Assembly: GCA_942493075.1 (NCBI GenBank)
Contig: OW818681.1
Location: forward strand, 5,766,001-5,830,000
Reading direction: 5' to 3'
DNA from: JBBQYD01 sp942493075
Lineage (GTDB): Bacteria; Verrucomicrobiota; Verrucomicrobiia; Limisphaerales; UBA8199
DNA length: 64,000 nt
Shown here: in pieces, positions 50,493 through 58,740 of the stretch
Numbering within the stretch: the stretch's first letter is position 1
How the letters are laid out: each line of letters opens with the position of its first letter
The notes under the pieces: model-generated
Seen by the model: only the letters and a program-made list of their open reading frames with translations
Database searches by the model: none
Told to the model about the DNA's origin: nothing
Position numbers and translations under genes: made by a program

Positions 50493-51941
50493 TCAACCCA
50501 CGCTGCCCTCAAGACTCACACCCAATAGCTTCTGTGCTTCAACGGCGAACTCCATCGGAAGCTCGCGAAACACTTCCTTGCAGAAGCCGTTCACAATCAT
50601 GTTCACCGCGTCCTGCGTGGAAAGCCCCCGCTGGTTGCAGTAGAAGATCTGGTCCTCACCTATCTTCGAGGTTGAGGCCTCATGCTCGATACGTCCCGTG
50701 GTGTTCTTCACTTCGATATAAGGAAAAGTATGAGCCCCGCATTTGTTACCCAAAAGCAGCGAATCGCACTGGGAAAAATTCCGGGCATTCACCGCGCTCT
50801 TCTGGATTTTCACCAGCCCGCGATAGCTGTTTTGCCCGTGACCTGCGGAGATGCCCTTGGAGACAATCGTGCTCCGCGTGTTCTTTCCGATGTGCACCAT
50901 CTTCGTGCCGGTGTCGGCTTGCTGATAGTTGTTCACAACGGCCACCGAGTAGAACTCCCCGACCGAATCATCCCCCTGTAAAATGCAGCTCGGATACTTC
51001 CAGGTAATTGCGGACCCCGTTTCCACCTGGGTCCACGTAATCTTGGAAGCGCGGCCTTTGCATATACCCCGTTTCGTGACGAAGTTGTAAATGCCGCCCC
51101 GGCCCTGCTCGTCCCCGGGATACCAGTTCTGGACAGTGGAATACTTGATGGTCGCGTTTTCGTGCGCGATCAATTCCACCACTGCTGCATGAAGCTGATG
51201 CTCATCTCGCATGGGTGCGGTGCAACCCTCCAGGTAACTGACCGAGCCACCGTCGTCCGCAATGATCAGAGTGCGCTCGAACTGACCGGTGTTCGCTGCA
51301 TTAATCCGAAAGTAAGTGGAAAGCTCCATCGGGCATTTCACTCCCTTCGGGATGTAGCAGAATGAACCATCGCTGAAAACCGCCGAGTTCAATGCGGCAA
51401 AGTAGTTGTCGGTATAGGGAACAACCGTGCCCAGGTACTTTTTGATCAGCTCGGGATGCTCTTGAACCGCCTCGCTGAACGAGCAGAAAATGATGCCCTT
51501 CTCGGCAAGCTTGTCTTTGAAGGTCGTTCCGACCGATACGCTATCAAACACCGCATCGACAGCAACTCCAGCCAGGCGCTCGCGTTCTCTGAGGGGTATG
51601 CCCAGTTTCTCGTATGTCTCCAATAACTTGGGATCAACCTCGTCCAGGCTTTTGGGTCCGTCCCCCTTCTTCTTGGGAGCCGAAAAGTACACGGAACCCT
51701 GGTAATCAATCGGAGGGTATTTCACGTGTGGCCAAGTGGGCTCTTTGAGAGTCAGCCAGTGGCGATAGGCCTTTAAGCGCCATTCCAGCATGAACTCCGG
51801 CTCGTTCTTTTTAGCAGAAATGAACCGGACGGTATCCTCGTTCAGCCCCGGGGGAGCGGACTCGGCTTCGACATCGGTCACAAAGCCGTATTTGTATTCC
51901 TGCTTTACCAGTCCTTCGATTGTTTCGGTAGCGGTACTCAT
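50493..51941 (-). CDS. sufB: Fe-S cluster assembly scaffold protein
   Basis: 482 residues, normal for SufB. YKYGFVTDVEAESAPPGLNEDTVRFIS at the start, then VPYTDNYFAALNSAVFSDGSFCYIPKGV and the C-terminal beta-helix with NTGRIEHEASTSKIGEDQIFY and FCKEVFRELPMEFAVEAQ. It binds the nascent cluster on the Suf scaffold. The start overlaps the Fur-family gene's stop (ATGA), so the regulator and scaffold are translated together. Confidence 0.97.
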   Translation of the reverse strand: MSTATETIEGLVKQEYKYGFVTDVEAESAPPGLNEDTVRFISAKKNEPEFMLEWRLKAYRHWLTLKEPTWPHVKYPPIDYQGSVYFSAPKKKGDGPKSLDEVDPKLLETYEKLGIPLRERERLAGVAVDAVFDSVSVGTTFKDKLAEKGIIFCSFSEAVQEHPELIKKYLGTVVPYTDNYFAALNSAVFSDGSFCYIPKGVKCPMELSTYFRINAANTGQFERTLIIADDGGSVSYLEGCTAPMRDEHQLHAAVVELIAHENATIKYSTVQNWYPGDEQGRGGIYNFVTKRGICKGRASKITWTQVETGSAITWKYPSCILQGDDSVGEFYSVAVVNNYQQADTGTKMVHIGKNTRSTIVSKGISAGHGQNSYRGLVKIQKSAVNARNFSQCDSLLLGNKCGAHTFPYIEVKNTTGRIEHEASTSKIGEDQIFYCNQRGLSTQDAVNMIVNGFCKEVFRELPMEFAVEAQKLLGVSLEGSVG

Positions 51942-52411
51942 TCTTTTCCTTCAACGGCAACAAAATCGTCAGAGCGCGCACGCGCGCAAGCCGGGCAGCG
52001 CCCGTGGGCGCTTAAATCAATGCGTTCGGCCTGAAAACCACGCGGGAGCGGCAGCTTAAAAGGCGCATCTTCGGGGAGGTCCAGATCGAACACCCGGCCG
52101 CACCCGTCACAGTAGAAATGCCCATGCTCGTGCATATTGGGGCAAAATCGCGCGGCACCACGATCCACCATTACCTGACGCACAACCCCGCACTTGACCA
52201 GGGCGTCCAGGCAATTATAAACCGTGGCCATCGAGATGTCAGGCATCACTCGTTTGACCCGAATAAAGACCTCTTCTGCGGTTGGGTGATCGCGCGTCTC
52301 GAGCAGGACAGCATAGACGTGCTGGCGTTGCGGCGTAAAACGAAAACCGCCGACTGCCAAGCGCTCGTCCAAGGCGATATGGACCTGCTTATTTGTCGAT
52401 TCCTGACGCAT
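51938..52411 (-). CDS. Fur/PerR-family metal- or redox-sensing repressor
   Basis: 157 residues from MRQESTNKQVHIALDERL. The winged helix is FRFTPQRQHVYAVLLETRDHPTAEEV, then SMATVYNCLDALVKCGVVRQV. The dimer domain has the metal site HEHGHFYCDGCGRVFDL and a second CxxC, CPACAR, giving the structural zinc site typical of PerR/Fur proteins. It is the first gene of a fur-sufB-sufC operon, so it should tune cluster assembly to iron, peroxide or cluster status. A PerR-like box lies 43 bp upstream. An ATG at 52477 would put that box inside the coding region and is unlikely. Confidence 0.93.
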   Translation of the reverse strand: MRQESTNKQVHIALDERLAVGGFRFTPQRQHVYAVLLETRDHPTAEEVFIRVKRVMPDISMATVYNCLDALVKCGVVRQVMVDRGAARFCPNMHEHGHFYCDGCGRVFDLDLPEDAPFKLPLPRGFQAERIDLSAHGRCPACARARSDDFVAVEGKE

Positions 52412-52453
52412 TCGAACGGCGGAACTTAGCCCAGGACTGGGATCTGTCAATAT

Positions 52454-52468
52454 TTGGAATAATTCTAA
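52454..52468 (-). promoter_or_regulatory. PerR/Fur-like 7-1-7 box upstream of the fur-suf operon
   Basis: TTGGAATAATTCTAA is a 7-1-7 inverted repeat with a single mismatch, close to the PerR consensus TTATAATNATTATAA. On the minus strand it lies directly upstream (3 bp) of a perfect TTGACA (52445-52450), a 16-bp spacer and TAAGTT, with the ATG 11 bp beyond. This suggests autoregulation of the operon by the Fur-family protein; the transcript leader would be very short. Confidence 0.72.
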
Positions 52469-52674
52469 ATTGAACATTTTTGCGTAACCCCAGGTCTCTC
52501 ATAACAGCCAGTCTGCCTTATTCTCCTGATGTGGGACTCACGTCACCAAATGGATGGAGAAATGTGCGGAAACCTGAAGAAATGGCGTCAAATCCCCGAA
52601 AAATCTTTGCGCCGATGCCAGGAAGGGTCTAGCATCCGCGTTCCCTGCTCGCGCGCAGGTTAGATCATAATAAT

Positions 52675-53733
52675 ATGAAAAGTTATAATATTGCAGTCAT
52701 CGGTGGCGACGGCACAGGCCCTGAAGTCGTCCGTGAGGCGGTAAAGGTGCTGGATGTGGCTGCCGCGAAGTTCAACATCAAGCTCAACTACACCGACTAC
52801 GATATCGGTGGCGCGCGCTACCTGCGCACCGGCGAAGTGCTTCCGGATAGCGCCCTGACTGAGCTCCGCAAGTTTCCGGCGATCCTGCTGGGTGCGATCG
52901 GCCATCCTGATGTGAAGCCCGGCATTCTGGAGAAGGGCATTCTGCTCCGCACCCGCTTTGAGCTGGAGCAATACATCAACCTGCGTCCGGTGAAGCTTTA
53001 TGACGAGCGGTTCTGCCCCCTCAAGGACAAGAAGCCGGAGCATATCGATTTCGTGGTCGTGCGCGAGAACAACGAAGGCCTCTACACGGGCTCCGGTGGT
53101 TTCGTATTCAAGGGGACTCCGCATGAAATCGCCGTCCAGGAGAGCATCAACACCCGCCGTGGTGTGGAGCGCTGTCTCCGCTATGCGTTCGAGTACACCC
53201 GCAAGCGCAACAAGGATAAGAAGCTCACACTTTCCGGAAAAACGAACGTCCTCACGTTTGCATTCGATCTTTGGGAGCGGGCCTTCCATGAAATCGGCCA
53301 GAAAGATTTCCCTGAAATCAAGCGTGACTACGCCCACGTGGACGCCACCACCATGTGGTTCGTCAAGAACCCGGAATGGTTTGACGTCATCGTGACCGAC
53401 AACATGTTCGGCGATATCATCACCGACCTGGGTGCAATGGTGCAGGGAGGAATGGGAATTGCGGCTGGTGGCAACATCAATCCGGAAGGCACCAGCATGT
53501 TCGAACCAATCGGAGGAAGCGCGCCGAAATACACCAATCAAGGCGTTATCAACCCGCTGGCGGCGATCTGCGCCGGTCAGATGATGCTGGATTTCCTGGG
53601 TGAGAGCGCCGCTGCTAAAGCGATCGAAACCGCGGTGATCAAGGTGACACGCGAGAAGATCAAGAGCCTTGCCGCAGGCAAGATGGGGTATTCCACCAGC
53701 CAGGTGGGTGATCTCGTGGCAAGCACGCTCTAA
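52675..53733 (+). CDS. leuB: 3-isopropylmalate dehydrogenase-type enzyme
   Basis: 352 residues, beta-decarboxylating dehydrogenase family. IAVIGGDGTGPEVVREAVKVL (about 5-25), LLRTRFELEQYINLRPVKLY (substrate Arg residues and the leucine-type loop), VVVRENNEGLYTGSGG, and the Mg-binding Asp residues in VTDNMFGDIITDLGAM. EPIGGSAPKYTNQGVINPLA is the NAD-binding loop. The sequence pattern fits LeuB more than isocitrate dehydrogenase (no Ser phosphorylation-type loop); tartrate-dehydrogenase-like activity cannot be ruled out. It acts in the cytoplasm in leucine synthesis. A strong terminator follows 30 bp after the stop. Confidence 0.9.
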   Translation: MKSYNIAVIGGDGTGPEVVREAVKVLDVAAAKFNIKLNYTDYDIGGARYLRTGEVLPDSALTELRKFPAILLGAIGHPDVKPGILEKGILLRTRFELEQYINLRPVKLYDERFCPLKDKKPEHIDFVVVRENNEGLYTGSGGFVFKGTPHEIAVQESINTRRGVERCLRYAFEYTRKRNKDKKLTLSGKTNVLTFAFDLWERAFHEIGQKDFPEIKRDYAHVDATTMWFVKNPEWFDVIVTDNMFGDIITDLGAMVQGGMGIAAGGNINPEGTSMFEPIGGSAPKYTNQGVINPLAAICAGQMMLDFLGESAAAKAIETAVIKVTREKIKSLAAGKMGYSTSQVGDLVASTL

Positions 53734-53762
53734 ACCGTCAGACCGTTCGGGTAAGTTTTGCG

Positions 53763-53795
53763 ATGCGTCTCTGGTTCAACCGGGGACGCATTTTT
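53763..53795 (+). terminator. strong rho-independent terminator after leuB
   Basis: ATGCGTCTCTGGTT and AACCGGGGACGCAT are almost fully complementary (about 13 bp with G-T wobbles and a tiny loop) and are followed at once by TTTTT (53791-53795). Confidence 0.85.
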
Positions 53796-53926
53796 GATGT
53801 ACTCGCCGACACCTCGGTTCGACGCCAGTCCGCCCGCTTCAAGAACCGGTGTTACCTGAAACTCGTCCTGAGGCAGACATACGCCGAAGTGGGCTGAGCG
53901 GTGAAGAGAGCAGCGACCTCCGCTCT

Positions 53927-54331
53927 TCAGCCACCCAGTGTCATGAGCCAGTAAATCAACGCGACTTGGGCAAGAGTCACTGTGCCAATTCCGATCCAGA
54001 TCGCATACTCGAGCAGCGAGCGTGATCGCTGTTGAACAGGGCTGAGCCAAAACTGCACTCTGGCTGATCCTAGAGTTATGGTGTCGCCGTTTCGGAGTAA
54101 AATATCGTTTCCACCGCATGGAGCGCCGTTGATCTGAAGCGGAGCCTCCGGGCGCGCTTTAAGCAAGAAACCCTGACCTCGTTTCAGAACGATCTGAAAA
54201 TGACCGTCCCACACACCAGGATCTTGGATTTGGAGGTCCGCATCCGCCTGGCGCCCCACGTGTACAGGAAAACGGCGGGCAACCAATTCGGCGCCCGCCT
54301 GAATACCTAATAATACCTTAAGCAGGATCAC
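53927..54331 (-). CDS. FHA-domain protein with C-terminal membrane helix
   Basis: 134 residues. Residues about 18-100 form an FHA phosphopeptide-binding fold: FPVHVGRQADADLQIQDPGV (GR...S/L region), HFQIVLKRGQGFLLKA, then NGAPCGGNDILLRNGDTITLG. Residues about 110-130 are one membrane helix (YAIWIGIGTVTLAQVALIYWL). It starts in an ATGA overlap with the Wza-like lipoprotein gene, whose operon also encodes a tyrosine kinase. FHA domains normally read phosphothreonine, so direct binding to the kinase's phosphotyrosine tail would be unusual; it may read another phosphoprotein of the export machinery. Confidence 0.88.
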   Translation of the reverse strand: MILLKVLLGIQAGAELVARRFPVHVGRQADADLQIQDPGVWDGHFQIVLKRGQGFLLKARPEAPLQINGAPCGGNDILLRNGDTITLGSARVQFWLSPVQQRSRSLLEYAIWIGIGTVTLAQVALIYWLMTLGG

Positions 54332-54987
54332 CAGAATATCCGGCGCGGGACATCAATCTTGTCGCCGGGATAAACCTCGAGATCGAGCTTGGAATCGCTC
54401 AGCGCTTTTTCAGCGTTGATGACATACGTTCTGCCGTTCGCACGGGTCAGTTGCACTCTGGTCTTCTTGGCGAAATCGGTGAAATCGCCAGCCGACTGAA
54501 TGGCTTTGAGCACGGTTAACCGACTTAGATAAACCTGTCGCCCGGGTTGCTTTACTTCACCGCCGACGAAGTAAAATCGGGTATTCTCCTGAGGTTTGAT
54601 CGTGACGGTCATGTTGACATAGAACCGGGGAACGTATCGGGCACGAACTTCTTTCTCCAGTTGCCCTATTGTCTTCCCTGCAGCCACAAAGGACTCGTTG
54701 TGGATCAGGGTGATGTTGCCATCTGCCTTCACGCGCTCTTCGAAAGGCTGCACAGGGTTCGGCAGATCCGAGAACGTGACGATGATCGGCATGCCGGGAC
54801 CAAGCACCTCGGCAGAGCCGTCGTATCCCTCAGTGGGAATTGAGTTGGTCGGGGTCGCTTCGCTCCCCTCGTCAACCTCGGCAAAGGACTGCCGTGAGCT
54901 TTGGCAACCTGCCAGCAGCAACGCAACCAACAAGAGGCCACCCACCGCCTTGAAGCGGTCCATTAACATTTCTGCTATTCTCGTCAT
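54328..54987 (-). CDS. Wza-like polysaccharide export lipoprotein (SLBB)
   Basis: 219 residues. A lipoprotein signal (GGLLLVALLLAGC, Cys about 29) precedes the polysaccharide export domain: GPGMPIIVTFSDLP, VKADGNITLIHNESFVAAGKTIGQLEKEV and then an SLBB-like unit with FYFVGGEVKQPGRQVYLSRLTVLKAIQSAGDF. The C-terminal part has the LEVYPGDKIDVP motif. It would line the outer-membrane export channel for an exopolysaccharide. It is shorter than E. coli Wza and has no obvious trans-membrane helical barrel. Start chosen at 54987 because of the lipoprotein signal; the ORF extends upstream over the kinase 3' end. Confidence 0.9.
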   Translation of the reverse strand: MTRIAEMLMDRFKAVGGLLLVALLLAGCQSSRQSFAEVDEGSEATPTNSIPTEGYDGSAEVLGPGMPIIVTFSDLPNPVQPFEERVKADGNITLIHNESFVAAGKTIGQLEKEVRARYVPRFYVNMTVTIKPQENTRFYFVGGEVKQPGRQVYLSRLTVLKAIQSAGDFTDFAKKTRVQLTRANGRTYVINAEKALSDSKLDLEVYPGDKIDVPRRIFW

Positions 54988-55015
54988 CTTTGTTCCCGTT
55001 AATGAGCTATCTATA

Positions 55016-57178
55016 TCAATACTTCTTCTTGATTTCCAGCTTCGCCTGATCGCCAGATTCCTTAACGTCCTTGCCATCCTTAGGCTCCTGGTCCTCGTTG
55101 CGTGAGTAGTAATCGTGGTAGTAGCCGCTGTAGTAGTAGTAGCTCTCGTCTTGGGACATGTTGATGTTGTTCAGCACGATACCCATCAGATTGCCGCCCA
55201 CCTTTTCGATCATTTGCTTGGCGCGAATGTTCATCGGCTGCGGATAGCGGCGATACTGAATGACCTGCACGGTCATGTCAACTTCGCTGGCGAGAATTGA
55301 TGCATCGCTGACGCCCATAACGGGGGGAGAATCGAAGAACACATAATCATAGTGCTGCTTCAATTCATTGATCAGCTCGCGCATCTGGGTAGAGCTCAGA
55401 ATGCCAAGCGAGCTGCTCGGCAGCTTGCCGGACGCCATGAAGTCCAAGGTTGGCAGGCTGGAGCGCTGAATCACTTCCTCGAGCTTGTTCTGCTTGAGCA
55501 GGTAGTTTGTCAAGCCGAGGTTGTTGGTCACGCGCATCATCTTGTGCAAGGTAGGACGGCGCAAATCGGAGTCCACGATCAACACGCGCGACCCGCACTG
55601 AGCGAAGATCGCCGCAAGGTTGAATACCGTGGTGGATTTGCCTTCGCCGGCGCCGGCGCTAACCACCGCAATTGTATTGAGCTTGTCGTCCTTGCGCGAG
55701 AACAGCAGGTTCGTGCGCAACACGCGGTAAGCCTCCGCATGTGGACTGTCGATGCCTTCGTCGATCAGCACGCCGACGTTCTGAGGAATAACCCCCAGCA
55801 CCGGTGAACCGAGCGCACGTTCGACATCGTCGATGGTCTTGACGCTGGTATCGAGGTATTCGATAAAGAATGCCAGGCCCACGCCGACAACCAAGCCGAT
55901 GATAACGCCCAAGGCGATATTCAACGGTTTGTTGGGCTTTTGCGGGCGCATGCTGGCCACCGCGCGATCGATGATCTCCACCATGCTAAGTTTAGGGAGG
56001 GCAACCTCGGCGCGCTCCAGTTCGATCTTTTGATTGAGCAAGGTGCCGAAACGCTGCATCTCATCCATCTCTCGCTTGGCTTCAAAATACGGACGGAACT
56101 TCTTTGCGTTCGCAATATCCTTTTGATTGGCTTTATCGACCTCTTCCTGGAGGTTATCCAGGCCCTGCTTCATGGAAGCGACCTTGGAGTGCAACCCCGT
56201 GAGGATGCCGCCGACGCGCTTCTTGATCTTGGCATTGAGATCCTCCACCTGGCCGGTGAGCTTAAGAACCTCCGCGTGCTCCGGACCGTAATCCTTTTTA
56301 GCGATAATGAGGCGCTGTTCGGCCAGGGTCAACTGCTCGAGCCAAGAGGTAAGCAATTCGTCAGGCACGGCCGTGGGGATGGCTTCAATCAACTCTTCCA
56401 TCGGAAGCGCCTTCAGGTTCTTGAGCAACTGATCTTGCCGCACGAATTCCGCCTGGGTTTGGATGCGCTGCTGTTCCAACTGACGCAACGCTTCCATGCT
56501 AAGCATCATTTGGGGAGCGTATTCACCTGCCATGGCGTCGGGGACTTGGAGTTCCTCGCGCAGGCGCTCGATTTCGCCGTTCTTCTCCTTCATCTTGGCG
56601 GCCTGCTCCTTAAAGCGTTTTTCCAGAGCATCAATGCCGCCCATGCTCAGTTCACGAAGCTGGGTCTGGCGATGCTCGCGGTAACGATCGGCCACAGAAT
56701 TGGCAATGCGAGCTGCTTCTTCCTTATCCTCACTGAAAACCTTGATCTCGATCAAGCTGGTATTACGGACAGGGGTGAGCTGAATAGCCTTCAGGAGGAG
56801 GGCCATGGTCTCGAAAGTCTTTAATTGCGCCTGATTGTACTTGGCGCCCCATTTGCGGTTGAGATCCAGCGCATCAATTACCCGACCGAGGATCAACTCG
56901 GACTTGATGACTTCGAACTCGGTTTGGATGAAATAAGGGTCGAAGGACTGACTGAACTGCTGTTGACCAAATCCCTGAATATCGGATTGATCGCGCTCCA
57001 CCTTAATGCGCGCCGTGCTGGCGTACGATTCGGGTAGGATGAATGTCACCAGCGTAGCGGTGATCACGACTAACAAAAAGACTGCCAGTATGACGGTCTT
57101 GCGTATGCGGATAATACGCCAATAATCGAGGAAGTGTAGCTTCGCTTCCTGCGGCGCCTGTGGTTTTAACGGATCCAT
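55016..57178 (-). CDS. Wzc-like chain-length regulator fused to BY-tyrosine kinase
   Basis: 720 residues. Wzz domain with two membrane helices (about 28-50 and 419-440): IIRIRKTVILAVFLLVVITATLV, and PNKPLNIALGVIIGLVVGVGLAF. Between them a long periplasmic coiled coil (about 170-370; AKMKEKNGEIERLREELQ). The C-terminal kinase has Walker A SAGAGEGKSTTVFNLA (about 507-522), Walker A' VLIVDSDLRRPTLHKMMR and Walker B YVFFDSPPVMGVSD. The tail is Tyr-rich (DESYYYYSGYYHDYYSR, about 675-692), the autophosphorylation cluster. It controls polymer length and export in the inner membrane. A terminator lies 6 bp before the ATG. Confidence 0.95.
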   Translation of the reverse strand: MDPLKPQAPQEAKLHFLDYWRIIRIRKTVILAVFLLVVITATLVTFILPESYASTARIKVERDQSDIQGFGQQQFSQSFDPYFIQTEFEVIKSELILGRVIDALDLNRKWGAKYNQAQLKTFETMALLLKAIQLTPVRNTSLIEIKVFSEDKEEAARIANSVADRYREHRQTQLRELSMGGIDALEKRFKEQAAKMKEKNGEIERLREELQVPDAMAGEYAPQMMLSMEALRQLEQQRIQTQAEFVRQDQLLKNLKALPMEELIEAIPTAVPDELLTSWLEQLTLAEQRLIIAKKDYGPEHAEVLKLTGQVEDLNAKIKKRVGGILTGLHSKVASMKQGLDNLQEEVDKANQKDIANAKKFRPYFEAKREMDEMQRFGTLLNQKIELERAEVALPKLSMVEIIDRAVASMRPQKPNKPLNIALGVIIGLVVGVGLAFFIEYLDTSVKTIDDVERALGSPVLGVIPQNVGVLIDEGIDSPHAEAYRVLRTNLLFSRKDDKLNTIAVVSAGAGEGKSTTVFNLAAIFAQCGSRVLIVDSDLRRPTLHKMMRVTNNLGLTNYLLKQNKLEEVIQRSSLPTLDFMASGKLPSSSLGILSSTQMRELINELKQHYDYVFFDSPPVMGVSDASILASEVDMTVQVIQYRRYPQPMNIRAKQMIEKVGGNLMGIVLNNINMSQDESYYYYSGYYHDYYSRNEDQEPKDGKDVKESGDQAKLEIKKKY

Positions 57179-57184
57179 AAAGTC

Positions 57185-57222
57185 AAAAAAAAGGGGGGCT
57201 AGTCATAATTGGCCCAGCCCCC
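57185..57222 (-). terminator. rho-independent terminator after the outer-membrane protein gene
   Basis: On the minus strand GGGGGCT (57216-57222) pairs with AGCCCCCC (57193-57200) across a 15-nt loop, then TTTTTTTT (57185-57192). It lies 21 bp past the barrel gene's stop and only 6 bp before the kinase start codon, so the kinase either depends on readthrough or has no normal leader. Confidence 0.85.
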
Positions 57223-57243
57223 GAGTCATTACGTCTATGGTAA

Positions 57244-58500
57244 TTAATAGCGGGCTGTCACGCCCATGTAAACTCTATTCCGATCAAAATCGCGTCCGGC
57301 GATATCGGATTCGAGCTTATCGAAGTTATAGCCCACATGCGCTGAGATGTTCGGATTGAAACGGTATTCCAGGTTCAAGCCAGCGGTGTAGAACTGCTCC
57401 TTCTCGTCGTCATAACCACCACCCTGCAGGGTTGAGTTCTGGAAGGAAGCCATCAGGGAACCAAACAACTTGGGAGCCAACCGGTGCGTCCAGTTGCCAT
57501 ACAATACTGCGGCCTCAGAGTCCGTGGTGAACGAGGTGCCGTTATCGCCGATGAGATCCGTGGCGCTTAAGTCGTAGGTGAAACCGGCTTCCAGGAAGCT
57601 CTCTTCAGAGTAGGTCCAGCGCAGGTTCGCTTGCGCATAGGGGCTGTATTCGCCGTCTGCGTCAGGCATTTCGTAGTAGTCCGCGTACTGGGCACCAGCG
57701 CGGACTGACCCGGTCAACCCAGGATTGAAGTCGTGGTTGAGCCCGGCATAAAGCGTGTGGGTGCGGGAATCGCGCACGTCGCTATCAGTGCCAGCAGATA
57801 TTTCATCATCCCCGGTATAGTTAACCTGCCGGAAGCGATAGCCGAGGATGCCTTGCGTCTGGGGTTGCAGTTGGAAGATGCCTTCCACCGGGATTCCATG
57901 CTCCATGCGGTCGAGGCGGCTTGACAGGCTCCCTATTGTGCCTTCATCGTCATAGTCATAGTAGGCATTGTCGTAGGAGGCTTGGATGCCGAAGGTCGGC
58001 GTCATCTGGCCAGTCAGGCCGATACGACCGTAATTTCGGATGTTGTTGCCACTAACGCGCTGAAACCCAACCGTAGTGTTACCGCTGCGCAGCAAATCCG
58101 GCTCCTGACCAACAACAAAAGAGTCGCTCAGCTTCATGCTGAAGCGTTCGTTGAACTGATGATCAAACGCCGCGTTGAAATTATGGGTATGATCCGTCTT
58201 GTCCGTCTGGAACGGAGGACGCTCTTCATATTGTTTGAGAGAGTAGGTATAACCAAAGAGGATGGTGCTCTGCGGCAGTGTCCATCCGACTTTGAAGGAG
58301 GGGCTAACCTCGTAGCCAAAAGTCTCCTGCTGAAAGTCCTTATAACTCGAGCTTACATTATCGTCATAGAAACCGCGCAAGGTCAAAGCGACACTCCAAG
58401 GTTTGGAGTCATCCGGACCCAACAGGCCCTGAGCTTGTACAGTTTGTAGTCCTGATGCGCCGAGCGCTACCAAACCAACTGAAGCAACAATTTTTTTCAT
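57244..58500 (-). CDS. outer-membrane beta-barrel protein of the exopolysaccharide locus
   Basis: 418 residues with a signal peptide (MKKIVASVGLVALGASGLQTVQAQ, start at 58500). The mature chain is made of alternating hydrophobic/polar strands with aromatic girdles, e.g. YEVSPSFKVGWTLPQSTILFGYTYSL, GLNHDFNPGLTGSVRAGAQYADYYE, and a closing strand RDFDRNRVYMGVTARY ending in an aromatic residue plus Tyr, the usual C-terminus of Omp barrels. It resembles BBP2-type barrels found beside Wza/Wzc genes. It probably spans the outer membrane and assists polymer secretion. The terminator at 57185-57222 separates it from the kinase. Confidence 0.85.
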   Translation of the reverse strand: MKKIVASVGLVALGASGLQTVQAQGLLGPDDSKPWSVALTLRGFYDDNVSSSYKDFQQETFGYEVSPSFKVGWTLPQSTILFGYTYSLKQYEERPPFQTDKTDHTHNFNAAFDHQFNERFSMKLSDSFVVGQEPDLLRSGNTTVGFQRVSGNNIRNYGRIGLTGQMTPTFGIQASYDNAYYDYDDEGTIGSLSSRLDRMEHGIPVEGIFQLQPQTQGILGYRFRQVNYTGDDEISAGTDSDVRDSRTHTLYAGLNHDFNPGLTGSVRAGAQYADYYEMPDADGEYSPYAQANLRWTYSEESFLEAGFTYDLSATDLIGDNGTSFTTDSEAAVLYGNWTHRLAPKLFGSLMASFQNSTLQGGGYDDEKEQFYTAGLNLEYRFNPNISAHVGYNFDKLESDIAGRDFDRNRVYMGVTARY

Positions 58501-58740
58501 AAGTTGTACGTTTAGTGTCACACACCCCAAGATCGGTGATTATCCTGTTTTAACCCAACACCTTTTAGGCGCCCACGCAAACACTGTCAACAGAATATTT
58601 TGCAATTTCTACCGACCGCCCTATTTGTTTATTAAATCTTCCCACCTCGCTCCCAGGGAACTCCCTGAGTAAATACTGCCCCGTGGGAAAACGCAAGTTT
58701 GTGTTTTGACGTTGGCAACCAAATCTGTGTTCAATAAAAA

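Noticed and set aside
50452..50496. sufC starting at TTG 50496 in a TTGA overlap with sufB
   Set aside because: Adds 15 non-conserved residues; the GTG at 50451 matches known SufC N-termini and has AAGGA upstream.
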